Positions 1-5,011 of a stretch of DNA of 5,011 nucleotides are shown piece after piece (position 1 is the first letter of the stretch; each line of letters starts with the position of its first letter). The stretch is from Acidobacteriota bacterium (lineage in GTDB: Bacteria > Acidobacteriota > Aminicenantia > UBA2199). Location: positions 1 through 5,011 of the forward strand of contig JAKAGC010000381.1 of assembly GCA_021817755.1 (NCBI GenBank), read 5' to 3'. A program made the translations under genes and the position numbers. The notes under the pieces are model-generated. The model was not told the origin of the DNA. It made no database searches and saw nothing but the letters and a program-made list of their open reading frames with translations.

Positions 1-15
1 ATTGATTAAAACCAT

Positions 16-54
16 AAAAAAAATCCCGGGTCATCTTAATAATGAACCCGGGAT
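16..54 (-). terminator. Intrinsic terminator of the leftward secreted-protein gene
   Basis: Read on the minus strand, a perfect 9-bp stem (ATCCCGGGT, 46-54, pairing with ACCCGGGAT, 23-31) encloses a 14-base loop and runs straight into eight Ts (complement of 16-23). The stem is GC-rich in an otherwise AT-rich region and lies about 40 bases beyond the stop codon at 97. No T-run follows the stem on the plus strand, so it should act only on leftward transcription. Confidence 0.9.
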
Positions 55-96
55 ATCAAAATTCTGTGTTATTTTATCTTTTATACTAAAAGATTA

Positions 97-993
97 TTAA
101 TTATTTGATGCACTATTCCACCACAGCGGAAGGCCTGTTTGAGCATCCCTTAATTGGATGGTCTGCCCATCGATTGTAACGTTCATCAGAATATTCAGTA
201 TGCTTCCATTATAGTTTACCGTATAACCCGTAACCACAACGTGATCCCCCACTCCAGGACGTTCGATCCCTGCTTTATCCCAGAAAAACCAGGGACCTAA
301 TCCTTCCACTGTTACATTTCCTGTTGCAGTTGCAATGACAATTCCTTCACCCATAAGACCACAATTGGAACTCCCACCGCTTACGATATCACCAGTATAA
401 TTAAATGGCGTGCCCGAAAGAATATCAAGGCGTGTATAATTACGGTTTCCACAATTTCCAACACCATTTCCACGGCCATAACCATTCCCATTACCGTTAC
501 CGTTTCCATTTCCGCGGCCATAAAATCCTCCGGCTGAACGCCACAGCGGGTAACCAGTTGTGTTGTCTCTTAATTGAACACTTACTCCTCCAACATCAAC
601 TCGGAAAAGAATATTGCGTGGTACACCATTATAGTCGATTGTATAACCTGCAACCATTACTGTATCTCCTATTTCCGGTTTTTCGGTTTTTTGACTGTCC
701 CAATAATATAGAGGACCTAATCCGAAAAAATCGATGTTTCCCGCACCAGTCGATAGAGTCATATGGTTCTCATTCAACCCAAGGGCAACAACGGTGCCGT
801 TATATGTAAAAGGAGTACCCGACAAAAGATTAAAGATAGGGCCTGTTCCATTACCATAACCATTTCCATTTCCATTACCATAGCCGTTACCGTAGAAATT
901 ACGCGGTCTATTTGTATATCCTAATCCTTCCACCAGTAACGGTACTGCAATCAATATAGCTAACATAACAACAAAAAAAGTTTTTTTAGTCAT
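97..993 (-). CDS. Secreted two-domain protein with Gly-Asn-rich spacers, function unknown
   Basis: I do not recognise a named family for this 298-residue protein. An N-terminal signal sequence (Lys3-Lys4, then a hydrophobic run at about 6-21) predicts export. Two homologous domains follow, at about 54-152 and 188-293. Both contain LSGTPF near the start, GLGP plus an aromatic-rich W-D turn, GD-x-V-x-V-x-GYT, NIL, and a closing LRD-x-x-TG-x-PLW. The alternating beta-like pattern with a GDxVxVxG strand suggests a small OB-like barrel, which is inference. The domains are preceded by Gly/Asn/Tyr-rich stretches at about 32-50 and 156-180, likely flexible spacers. Cys181 and Cys211 could pair. The start is set by an AGGAGG (1000-1005) six bases upstream. 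A sigma-54-type promoter precedes the gene and a strong terminator follows it, so it is probably monocistronic and controlled by the neighbouring response regulator. Confidence 0.85.
   Translation of the reverse strand: MTKKTFFVVMLAILIAVPLLVEGLGYTNRPRNFYGNGYGNGNGNGYGNGTGPIFNLLSGTPFTYNGTVVALGLNENHMTLSTGAGNIDFFGLGPLYYWDSQKTEKPEIGDTVMVAGYTIDYNGVPRNILFRVDVGGVSVQLRDNTTGYPLWRSAGGFYGRGNGNGNGNGNGYGRGNGVGNCGNRNYTRLDILSGTPFNYTGDIVSGGSSNCGLMGEGIVIATATGNVTVEGLGPWFFWDKAGIERPGVGDHVVVTGYTVNYNGSILNILMNVTIDGQTIQLRDAQTGLPLWWNSASNN
454..528 (-). repeat. Degenerate hexamer repeat encoding the inter-domain Gly-Asn spacer
   Basis: This stretch encodes residues about 156-180, dominated by alternating Gly-Asn with Gly-Tyr and Gly-Arg interruptions. 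At DNA level it is a period-6 repeat, GGNAAY on the coding strand. Codons vary between units (GGT/GGA, AAT/AAC), so the amino-acid pattern is kept while exact DNA identity is not. Confidence 0.75.
844..900 (-). repeat. Degenerate hexamer repeat encoding the N-terminal Gly-Asn/Gly-Tyr spacer
   Basis: This stretch encodes residues about 32-50, again Gly-Asn and Gly-Tyr dipeptides in a period-6 DNA pattern. It sits between the signal sequence and the first domain, so each domain is preceded by its own spacer. The arrangement suggests that spacer plus domain was duplicated as a unit. Confidence 0.7.
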
Positions 994-999
994 TTTCGA

Positions 1000-1005
1000 C
1001 CTCCT
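1000..1005 (-). promoter_or_regulatory. Strong Shine-Dalgarno site for the 97-993 gene
   Basis: On the minus strand this reads AGGAGG, a full anti-16S match, with six bases before the ATG at 993-991. It fixes the start codon and predicts efficient translation. Confidence 0.85.
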
Positions 1006-1035
1006 ATCATCGAATTTATCATTGGAAATAACTAA

Positions 1036-1051
1036 TGCAATTCCTTTGCCA
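1036..1051 (-). promoter_or_regulatory. Sigma-54 (-24/-12) promoter for the leftward secreted-protein gene
   Basis: The minus strand reads TGGCAAAGGAATTGCA. Against the sigma-54 consensus TGGCAC-R-N4-TTGC-W it differs only at the sixth base, and the GG-N10-GC spacing is exact (GG at 1050-1049, GC at 1038-1037). A start near 1025 would give a leader of about 32 bases containing the AGGAGG. Activation would require a bacterial enhancer-binding protein, and one is encoded at 3069-4442. Confidence 0.8.
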
Positions 1052-1150
1052 AATTGAATCGATTTAATCTGAAAACAGCGTAGGAAAACAATTTTTAGTT
1101 TTTTAATTTTACTCTATTCCGTAAAATTGAAAAAATTCTCTTTTGTTTCA

Positions 1151-1210
1151 ATATAAAATCCGCAGAAATTTGCTGAAAATTCGCAAAAATCTGCGAATTG
1201 AATTTTATAT
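1151..1210. repeat. Outer AT-rich inverted repeat around the enhancer pair
   Basis: ATATAAAAT at 1151-1159 is matched perfectly by ATTTTATAT at 1202-1210. Each arm contains TATAAA, like a sigma-70 -10 element, reading inward across the dyads toward its own gene. A loose TTGAAA lies upstream on the plus strand at 1127-1132, but the spacing of 19 is long. The arms could be basal promoters repressed by the bound regulator, or simply AT-rich flanks. Confidence 0.4.
1157..1199. promoter_or_regulatory. Paired dyad sites, probable enhancer for the response regulator
   Basis: Two related dyads share a GCA-N6-TGC core, at 1162-1173 and 1183-1194. Their centres (1167.5 and 1188.5) lie 21 bp apart, two helical turns, so both face the same side of DNA. 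The right-hand site extends to a perfect 8-bp dyad, AATTCGCA and TGCGAATT, around six bases. The two units also align as direct repeats, 14 of 17 positions identical (1157-1173 versus 1178-1194). Centres fall about 143 and 164 bases upstream of the predicted leftward start, and about 84 and 105 upstream of the rightward one, normal distances for NtrC-class activators. Binding by the regulator at 3069-4442 is inferred from position. Confidence 0.7.
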
Positions 1211-1245
1211 CTCCCTCAAGACATTGAAATTACTTACATTTAATA

Positions 1246-1261
1246 TGGAATGGTTTTTGCT
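1246..1261 (+). promoter_or_regulatory. Sigma-54 (-24/-12) promoter for the two-component operon
   Basis: The plus strand reads TGGAATGGTTTTTGCT. Compared with TGGCAC-R-N4-TTGC-W it lacks the C at positions 4 and 6, but keeps the invariant GG (1247-1248) and GC (1259-1260) with exactly ten bases between, plus the TTGC-W block and the preceding T-run typical of strong sigma-54 sites. Transcription would begin near 1272. This would make the regulator activate its own operon. Confidence 0.7.
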
Positions 1262-1322
1262 ATCAGAATAATTTGTGAAGTTCTCACACTTGATTTTTTT
1301 TTTTAAATAACGTATTATGCCC

Positions 1323-1329
1323 AAAGGTG
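1323..1329 (+). promoter_or_regulatory. Shine-Dalgarno site deciding the ATG at 1335
   Basis: AAAGGTG lies five bases before ATG 1335. The earlier in-frame ATG at 1317 is preceded only by a T/A-rich stretch with no Shine-Dalgarno match, so the downstream ATG is preferred. That start also places two basic residues directly before the hydrophobic core of the signal sequence. Confidence 0.6.
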
Positions 1330-1334
1330 CCACT

Positions 1335-1799
1335 ATGAGAAATAAGTTTACATCCTATGTTCTGACGCTGATTGTTGTTATAATATTATCCAATTCTTTT
1401 TTATTCCCTGATGCAACAGATGATATAAAATATTTTCGCCTCGATAAAATCATCTCTGTTTCCGGTGAAGTCACCGATATAAAAAAAGAATCCTGTTATG
1501 ATGGAGAGAATTTCAAAGTGATATATATGAAGGAATCCGAACAAAACAGGGTATATAAAGTTGAGATAGCACCCGATTGGTTTAATAAACCAAAAGTAAA
1601 AAAGGGAGACACGATAAAGGTTACCGGTTCATATAATCAAATCGAAAATGAACATATCATTATTACTCAGTCTCTTGAATTTAATGGGAAGATAATGGAA
1701 TATAGGGATAAAATGGGATTCCCCATGTGGCGCGGTAAAGGGAAGATGAGAGGAAAAGGACAGTTTAACTGGCCTAGACAACGAAGAGGGCGTCATTGA
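1335..1799 (+). CDS. Small secreted protein with one OB-like domain, first gene of the two-component operon
   Basis: From ATG 1335 this is a 154-residue protein (160 if ATG 1317 is used). A signal sequence or membrane anchor (Arg2, Lys4, hydrophobic about 8-24) predicts a periplasmic or membrane-tethered product. The domain at about 42-133 resembles both halves of the divergent 298-residue protein: SGEV, VEIAP-x-WF, KKGDTIKVTGSY, an I-x-x-SLEFNGK strand, and a closing YRDKMGFPMWRG that mirrors LRD-x-TG-x-PLW. A strongly basic, Gly-rich tail (about 133-154) follows, unlike the acidic or neutral paralogue. The stop overlaps the kinase start by three bases, implying translational coupling and a functional link to sensing. 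A periplasmic accessory role, comparable in position to YgiW beside QseBC or ZraP beside ZraSR, is inference. I know no name for it. Confidence 0.8.
   Translation: MRNKFTSYVLTLIVVIILSNSFLFPDATDDIKYFRLDKIISVSGEVTDIKKESCYDGENFKVIYMKESEQNRVYKVEIAPDWFNKPKVKKGDTIKVTGSYNQIENEHIIITQSLEFNGKIMEYRDKMGFPMWRGKGKMRGKGQFNWPRQRRGRH
1785..1790 (+). promoter_or_regulatory. Shine-Dalgarno site for the TTG start of the kinase
   Basis: AGAGGG within GAAGAGGG lies five bases before TTG 1796. It supports a TTG start overlapping the preceding stop, since no ATG occurs in this frame before the second membrane segment. Confidence 0.55.
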
Positions 1800-3076
1800 A
1801 AATTAGAAAAAAATTCCTCTGGCCATCCATACTTTTATTCCTATTACTTACAACAGCCGTTTACTACCTCAATAAATTAAATAAATCCGAAATTAAAAAC
1901 CGGTTTGAAGAAATTACCATAAGCGAAGGAGAGACCATTCGTAATCTCATTGAAAATTCAGGCATTCATCTCGCCGAAGAAGGCGATAAAAAATTGGAAG
2001 AATACCTCGATAGTCTTTACGAAAATGAGAACATCGCTTATATAGGACTTATAAAAGATAATAAGTTAATCTACTTATTGTCCCGGTTTGAAGGATATTT
2101 TCCCGTCCTTCCCGGACAGCAAGATTACCGTATCACTGACACCCCTATGGGAAAAATATTTGAGATCACTGGAGAATTCGGTTCTCCGCAAGGCCCTCAT
2201 TATCGTCTTCATATCGGGTTCGATTATGAATTTTTAACTACTTTCGAGAATGCCGCTTCGCGCAATTTTTCTTTTATTATGATTATGCTTCTAATCATTA
2301 TGATATTTATTATCGGCACCGTTATTTTTTTTGACAAAAAATTTTACAGAAGCCAGATGGAACTCTTGAAAGAGAAAGAGGAAAAAGAACGGTTCAGAGA
2401 ACTATCCACATTGACATCGGAAATCGCCCATGAGATAAAAAACCCATTGAATTCGATCTATCTCTCGTTTAATGTACTTGAAAATCATTGCTCCGATGAT
2501 TCCGAAGCCCTATTTTACAGGGATGCTATAAAAACTGAAATTCAAAGAATTACAGGTATTATTCAATCTTATACAGAGCTATCCAGGGAGATAAAACCCA
2601 CTTTTCATGATATTCTGTTAACCGATTTTGTCCACTCCTTCCGAGTTCTTCCTGAAGAAGAAGCTCGAAATCGTCGAATCACCTTAACCATCGAAAATAA
2701 AAACACCGGTGAATTTCAAACCGATCCCAACATATTAAAACAGATTCTGCTCAATCTTCTTAAGAATTCAATGGAAGCAGATGCAACATCCATAGGAATT
2801 GAATTCGAAATCCAGGGAAAAGTCCTTGTAATATATGTTCGTGATAATGGAAAAGGAATAGAGGATAAAATAGCAGATTCTATTTTTAAACCCTATGTTT
2901 CAACTAAAACCAGGGGAATGGGACTCGGATTGAATATCACCCAGCGCCTCGTTCAAGCTTTGAACGGACAAATAGCCCTAATATCGCGAAATCCAGGAAA
3001 TACTGTCTTTTGCCTTATTCTTCCTCTCAAAATTTCAGATCAATCCGGAAAAGGAGGAAATTTACCTCATGAATGA
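1796..3076 (+). CDS. Membrane sensor histidine kinase
   Basis: This 426-residue kinase probably autophosphorylates in response to a periplasmic cue and passes phosphate to the regulator encoded next. Membrane segments at about 7-25 and 158-179 flank an extracytoplasmic sensor of about 130 residues, probably a PAS/Cache-like fold, which is inferred from size and pattern. No clear HAMP domain is visible; a short charged helix (about 181-203) leads to the dimerisation domain. The H-box AHEIKNPLN holds the phospho-acceptor His212. The ATPase domain shows an N-box (LLNLLKNSMEAD, Asn324), G1 (DNGKGI, 350-355), an F-box (FKPY, 364-367) and G2 (GMGLGL, 374-379), all intact. It begins with TTG inside the upstream stop (TTGA) and overlaps the regulator by eight bases. 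It resembles ZraS/AtoS-type NtrB-class kinases; orthology is unproven. Confidence 0.93.
   Translation: MKIRKKFLWPSILLFLLLTTAVYYLNKLNKSEIKNRFEEITISEGETIRNLIENSGIHLAEEGDKKLEEYLDSLYENENIAYIGLIKDNKLIYLLSRFEGYFPVLPGQQDYRITDTPMGKIFEITGEFGSPQGPHYRLHIGFDYEFLTTFENAASRNFSFIMIMLLIIMIFIIGTVIFFDKKFYRSQMELLKEKEEKERFRELSTLTSEIAHEIKNPLNSIYLSFNVLENHCSDDSEALFYRDAIKTEIQRITGIIQSYTELSREIKPTFHDILLTDFVHSFRVLPEEEARNRRITLTIENKNTGEFQTDPNILKQILLNLLKNSMEADATSIGIEFEIQGKVLVIYVRDNGKGIEDKIADSIFKPYVSTKTRGMGLGLNITQRLVQALNGQIALISRNPGNTVFCLILPLKISDQSGKGGNLPHE
3052..3057 (+). promoter_or_regulatory. Shine-Dalgarno site for the response regulator, inside the kinase gene
   Basis: AGGAGG lies eleven bases before ATG 3069, slightly long spacing, within the last codons of the kinase. 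With the eight-base gene overlap it points to coupled translation and balanced kinase and regulator output. Confidence 0.7.
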
Positions 3077-4442
3077 CGCATACCGAATTATGATTGTCGA
3101 AGATGAACCCCTCGCTGGAAAAATCCTTCATAACAACCTTGAAAAAAGAAAATACGATGCTATTCTTTTCGAGAAAAGCGATGAAGCGCTTAGGTACTTT
3201 AAAACCAATCGTGTGGATCTCGTTTTACTCGATTATAAACTTCCCGGCATGACCGGTGAAGAATTGTTTGAAAAAATCAAAGAAATAAATCCTCTTACTC
3301 CAGTCATATTTATGACTGCATACAGCTCTGTCGATAAAGCCGTTAAACTCTTGAAAATGGGTGCATATGACTATCTTCCCAAACCCCTTGAAATGGATGA
3401 ACTCTATCATTCCATTGAAAACGCTCTTGAAAAGGTAACATTAATTAATGAGAATAATCGACTCAGAGAAAATCTACGTGAAAAATTTTCCTTTGGAAAT
3501 TATATTTTCAATTCTCCTAGTATGCAGCAAGCCATTAATATCGCCTTAAGGGCTGCCGGTTCCATAGCAAATATCCTCATTACAGGTGAAAGCGGGACAG
3601 GAAAGGAAGTCATCGCCAATATCATTCATTACCACTCCCAGCGTAAAGATAAGAAATTTATTAAGGTAAATCTTTCCGCCATTCCCTCAACCCTAATCGA
3701 AGCCGAGCTATTCGGTGCAGTTAAAGGTGCCTTCACCGGTGCAGTGCCAAGGGCAGGAAAATTTGAAGAAGCCGATGGAGGTACTATTTTTCTTGATGAA
3801 ATCGGTGAGCTCTCTATCGATATGCAGGTTAAATTATTGCGTGTTCTCCAGGAACATGAAATCACCAGGCTTGGTTCTAATGCATCGAAGAAGGTTGATA
3901 TAAGATTGATTTTCGCCACAAATGCAGACCTTGCCCTGGCTGTCAAAGAGAAAAGATTCAGGGAAGATTTGTATTTTCGTTTGAATGTTATTAGTATCCA
4001 GCTTCCCCCACTTCGCGAACGAAAGGAAGACATTCCCCTACTTGCCGATTACTTCATAAAAAAATTCAGTCAAAGAGAGAATAAAACCATTTCTTCTATT
4101 TCTCAGGATGCCTTGAATAGTCTTATGAAGTATCATTATCCTGGAAATATCCGCGAACTGGAGAATATAATCGAACGTGCCGTCATTCTCACCCGATCCG
4201 AAACTATTAGTCCCAATGATCTTCCTGTTATCGTAAATCCCGGGATCGAGAATAATATGGATATATCTGATGATGCAGATGATTTGACTCTTCCACAAAT
4301 TCTTGAAATAGCCGAAAAACGGGTAATAGTAAAAGCACTTCAAAAATTCGATAATAATCGATCAAAAGCAGCAAAAGCACTCGGAATATCCGAATCAGGC
4401 CTCCGTTATAGGATGCAGATACTTCAAATCCCCAGAGAATAA
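3069..4442 (+). CDS. NtrC-class sigma-54-dependent response regulator
   Basis: This is a complete 457-residue enhancer-binding protein with the usual three domains. The receiver (about 5-120) has acidic Glu11-Asp12, phospho-acceptor Asp55 in LLDYKLPG, Thr83 and Lys105. The AAA+ domain (about 145-385) has Walker A GESGTGKE (173-180), the sigma-54 contact loop GAFTGA (220-225), Walker B around TIFLDEIGEL (Asp243-Glu244), an arginine-rich FREDLYFRLNV segment, and the GNIRELEN motif (359-366). A Fis-type helix-turn-helix (about 430-452, RSKAAKALGISESGLRYRM) binds DNA. The intact GAFTGA loop means it should activate sigma-54 promoters, and two candidates lie in the divergent region upstream of its own operon. 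It most resembles the ZraR/AtoC/NtrC group. Phosphorylation by the preceding kinase is inferred from the operon. Confidence 0.96.
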   Translation: MNDAYRIMIVEDEPLAGKILHNNLEKRKYDAILFEKSDEALRYFKTNRVDLVLLDYKLPGMTGEELFEKIKEINPLTPVIFMTAYSSVDKAVKLLKMGAYDYLPKPLEMDELYHSIENALEKVTLINENNRLRENLREKFSFGNYIFNSPSMQQAINIALRAAGSIANILITGESGTGKEVIANIIHYHSQRKDKKFIKVNLSAIPSTLIEAELFGAVKGAFTGAVPRAGKFEEADGGTIFLDEIGELSIDMQVKLLRVLQEHEITRLGSNASKKVDIRLIFATNADLALAVKEKRFREDLYFRLNVISIQLPPLRERKEDIPLLADYFIKKFSQRENKTISSISQDALNSLMKYHYPGNIRELENIIERAVILTRSETISPNDLPVIVNPGIENNMDISDDADDLTLPQILEIAEKRVIVKALQKFDNNRSKAAKALGISESGLRYRMQILQIPRE

Positions 4443-4454
4443 ATAAAATATTGA

Positions 4455-4472
4455 ATTTTCTCTTCCGAAAAT
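4455..4472. terminator. Weak hairpin between convergent genes, possible terminator
   Basis: ATTTTC (4455-4460) and GAAAAT (4467-4472) form a perfect but AT-rich 6-bp stem with a six-base loop, in the 43-base gap between the regulator and the convergent pilin-like gene. On the minus strand an interrupted T-rich stretch follows; on the plus strand the tail is poor. It is the only candidate here, and its strength is doubtful. Confidence 0.3.
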
Positions 4473-4485
4473 ACCTTCCTTTAAA

Positions 4486-4962
4486 TTATCTCTGCCTCGG
4501 AGCATATACAAAAGCACCGCTTGAAAAACAGATATCATTATTAAAATCCACCATATTTAACACCGGATAATTATTATTCAGAATATCGATACCCGTTGAA
4601 AGAGTATCCCGTCCATATGAAATAATAGAGTAAATATCCTGGTTTGGGGTTCCTACTATCTCTGATGCATATTGGAAATCTCCACCCCAGGAATCCTTTT
4701 CCGGTAAGTTATTCTTATGGTAAGGAACCAGGTAAGGATGCAGCGGACCGATAGCGGTTATTCCTCCACCACCTGGAGCCATATAATTGTCCGTTATATA
4801 GGACTCGATGGCCGTTCCGATGCTCTTCATATCTCCCATCGTAGATTTTTGACGTGCTTTCTGTAATGCAACCAACAAATTCGGAAGCGCGATCGCTGCT
4901 ACGATCCCAATAATAGCTATTACGATTAAAAGCTCAACTAATGTAAACCCTTTTTTATTCAT
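4486..4962 (-). CDS. Type IV pilin / type II secretion pseudopilin-like protein (GspG-like)
   Basis: This 158-residue prepilin has a five-residue leader MNKKG, so the prepilin peptidase would cut after Gly5 and N-methylate Phe6. Glu10 is the conserved Glu at mature position 5. The hydrophobic helix runs to about residue 30 and continues into a charged amphipathic stretch (ALQKARQKSTMGDMKSIGTA). The globular part has a D-S-W-G-G loop (about 93-97) and YSIISYGRD, reminiscent of the DPWG and YSLGADG motifs of GspG major pseudopilins, and ends with VDFNNDI. The single Cys in the C-terminal part rules out the disulfide loop of classical type IVa pilins. A GAGGA (4966-4970) sits three bases before the ATG, rather close. 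No secretion or pilus assembly genes are visible here, so the machinery served is unknown. It is convergent with the two-component operon. Confidence 0.88.
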   Translation of the reverse strand: MNKKGFTLVELLIVIAIIGIVAAIALPNLLVALQKARQKSTMGDMKSIGTAIESYITDNYMAPGGGGITAIGPLHPYLVPYHKNNLPEKDSWGGDFQYASEIVGTPNQDIYSIISYGRDTLSTGIDILNNNYPVLNMVDFNNDICFSSGAFVYAPRQR

Positions 4963-5011
4963 GAATCCTCATCTACAAGATTTGTTTTTAAATAATCAAT
5001 ACGATTATAAA

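Larger units (their letters stand above)
994..1334. other. Divergent control region between the secreted-protein gene and the two-component operon
   Basis: This 341-base AT-rich stretch has no convincing gene. From left to right it holds a leftward Shine-Dalgarno site, a leftward sigma-54-type promoter, an A/T-tract-rich stretch (about 1085-1150) that may favour DNA bending, paired dyads that look like activator sites (1157-1199) inside a wider AT-rich inverted repeat (1151-1210), a rightward sigma-54-type promoter, a T11 tract and a rightward Shine-Dalgarno site. Confidence 0.8.

Noticed and set aside
405..809. Rightward open frame of 134 codons opposite the secreted-protein gene
   Set aside because: It is His/Tyr-rich only because it is antisense to Gly-Asn repeats. 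It has no family features, and the opposite strand has a clear gene with signal sequence, Shine-Dalgarno site, promoter and terminator.
454..900. Repeats as a CRISPR array
   Set aside because: The repeats are 6-bp degenerate coding units without unique spacers, lying in frame in a protein gene.
1037..1049. A further GCA...TGC dyad as a third activator site
   Set aside because: The spacing is seven rather than six and it coincides with the leftward -24/-12 promoter, which explains the bases better.
1274..1288. TGTGA-N5-TCACA as a CRP/FNR-type operator
   Set aside because: CRP sites have a six-base spacer and FNR sites a different core. It lies just downstream of the predicted start and is short enough to occur by chance.
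1317..1334. ATG at 1317 as the start of the small secreted protein
   Set aside because: No Shine-Dalgarno match precedes it, whereas ATG 1335 has AAAGGTG at good spacing and gives a more typical signal sequence. It cannot be excluded outright.
3225..4343. Several open frames inside the response regulator gene (minus 3225-3410, 3629-4033 and 4038-4343; plus 3715-3903)
   Set aside because: All lie within the intact, well-conserved regulator reading frame and show no recognisable protein features of their own.

Overview
The window is AT-rich and reads as a chromosomal fragment of a diderm (Gram-negative-type) bacterium. The grounds are two proteins with export signals, a two-membrane-segment sensor kinase, sigma-54-type promoters with a matching activator, and a type IV pilin / type II secretion pseudopilin-like gene. 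The pilin's layout (KQK/RQKxTMxDMxxIGTAxE helix, DxWG loop, VDFNNDI end) reminds me of Aminicenantes and Acidobacteriota pseudopilins. That is recall only, and I cannot assign a phylum.

Layout. Positions 16-54 hold a strong intrinsic terminator for a leftward gene at 97-993. That gene encodes a secreted protein with two copies of a roughly 100-residue domain separated by Gly-Asn-rich spacers. A 341-base divergent control region (994-1334) follows. A rightward operon of three tightly coupled genes comes next: a small secreted protein (1335-1799) carrying a third, diverged copy of the same domain; a membrane sensor histidine kinase (1796-3076, TTG start); and an NtrC-class sigma-54-dependent response regulator (3069-4442). 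A convergent, leftward pseudopilin-like gene (4486-4962) closes the window.

How it seems to work. The control region contains two outward-facing sequences that fit the sigma-54 -24/-12 consensus with exact GG-N10-GC spacing, one for each direction. Between them lie two similar dyads, GCA-N6-TGC, whose centres are 21 bp apart (two helical turns). This is what a shared enhancer for the response regulator would look like. The simplest reading is a self-contained envelope-signalling module: the kinase senses a periplasmic cue and phosphorylates the regulator. The regulator binds the central pair and switches on both its own operon and the divergent secreted protein. Both secreted products carry the same domain, so the regulon outputs are paralogous envelope proteins, one of them encoded in the operon of its own kinase. 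The signal and the biochemical role of the domain are unknown to me. The pilin gene is probably a separate transcription unit.
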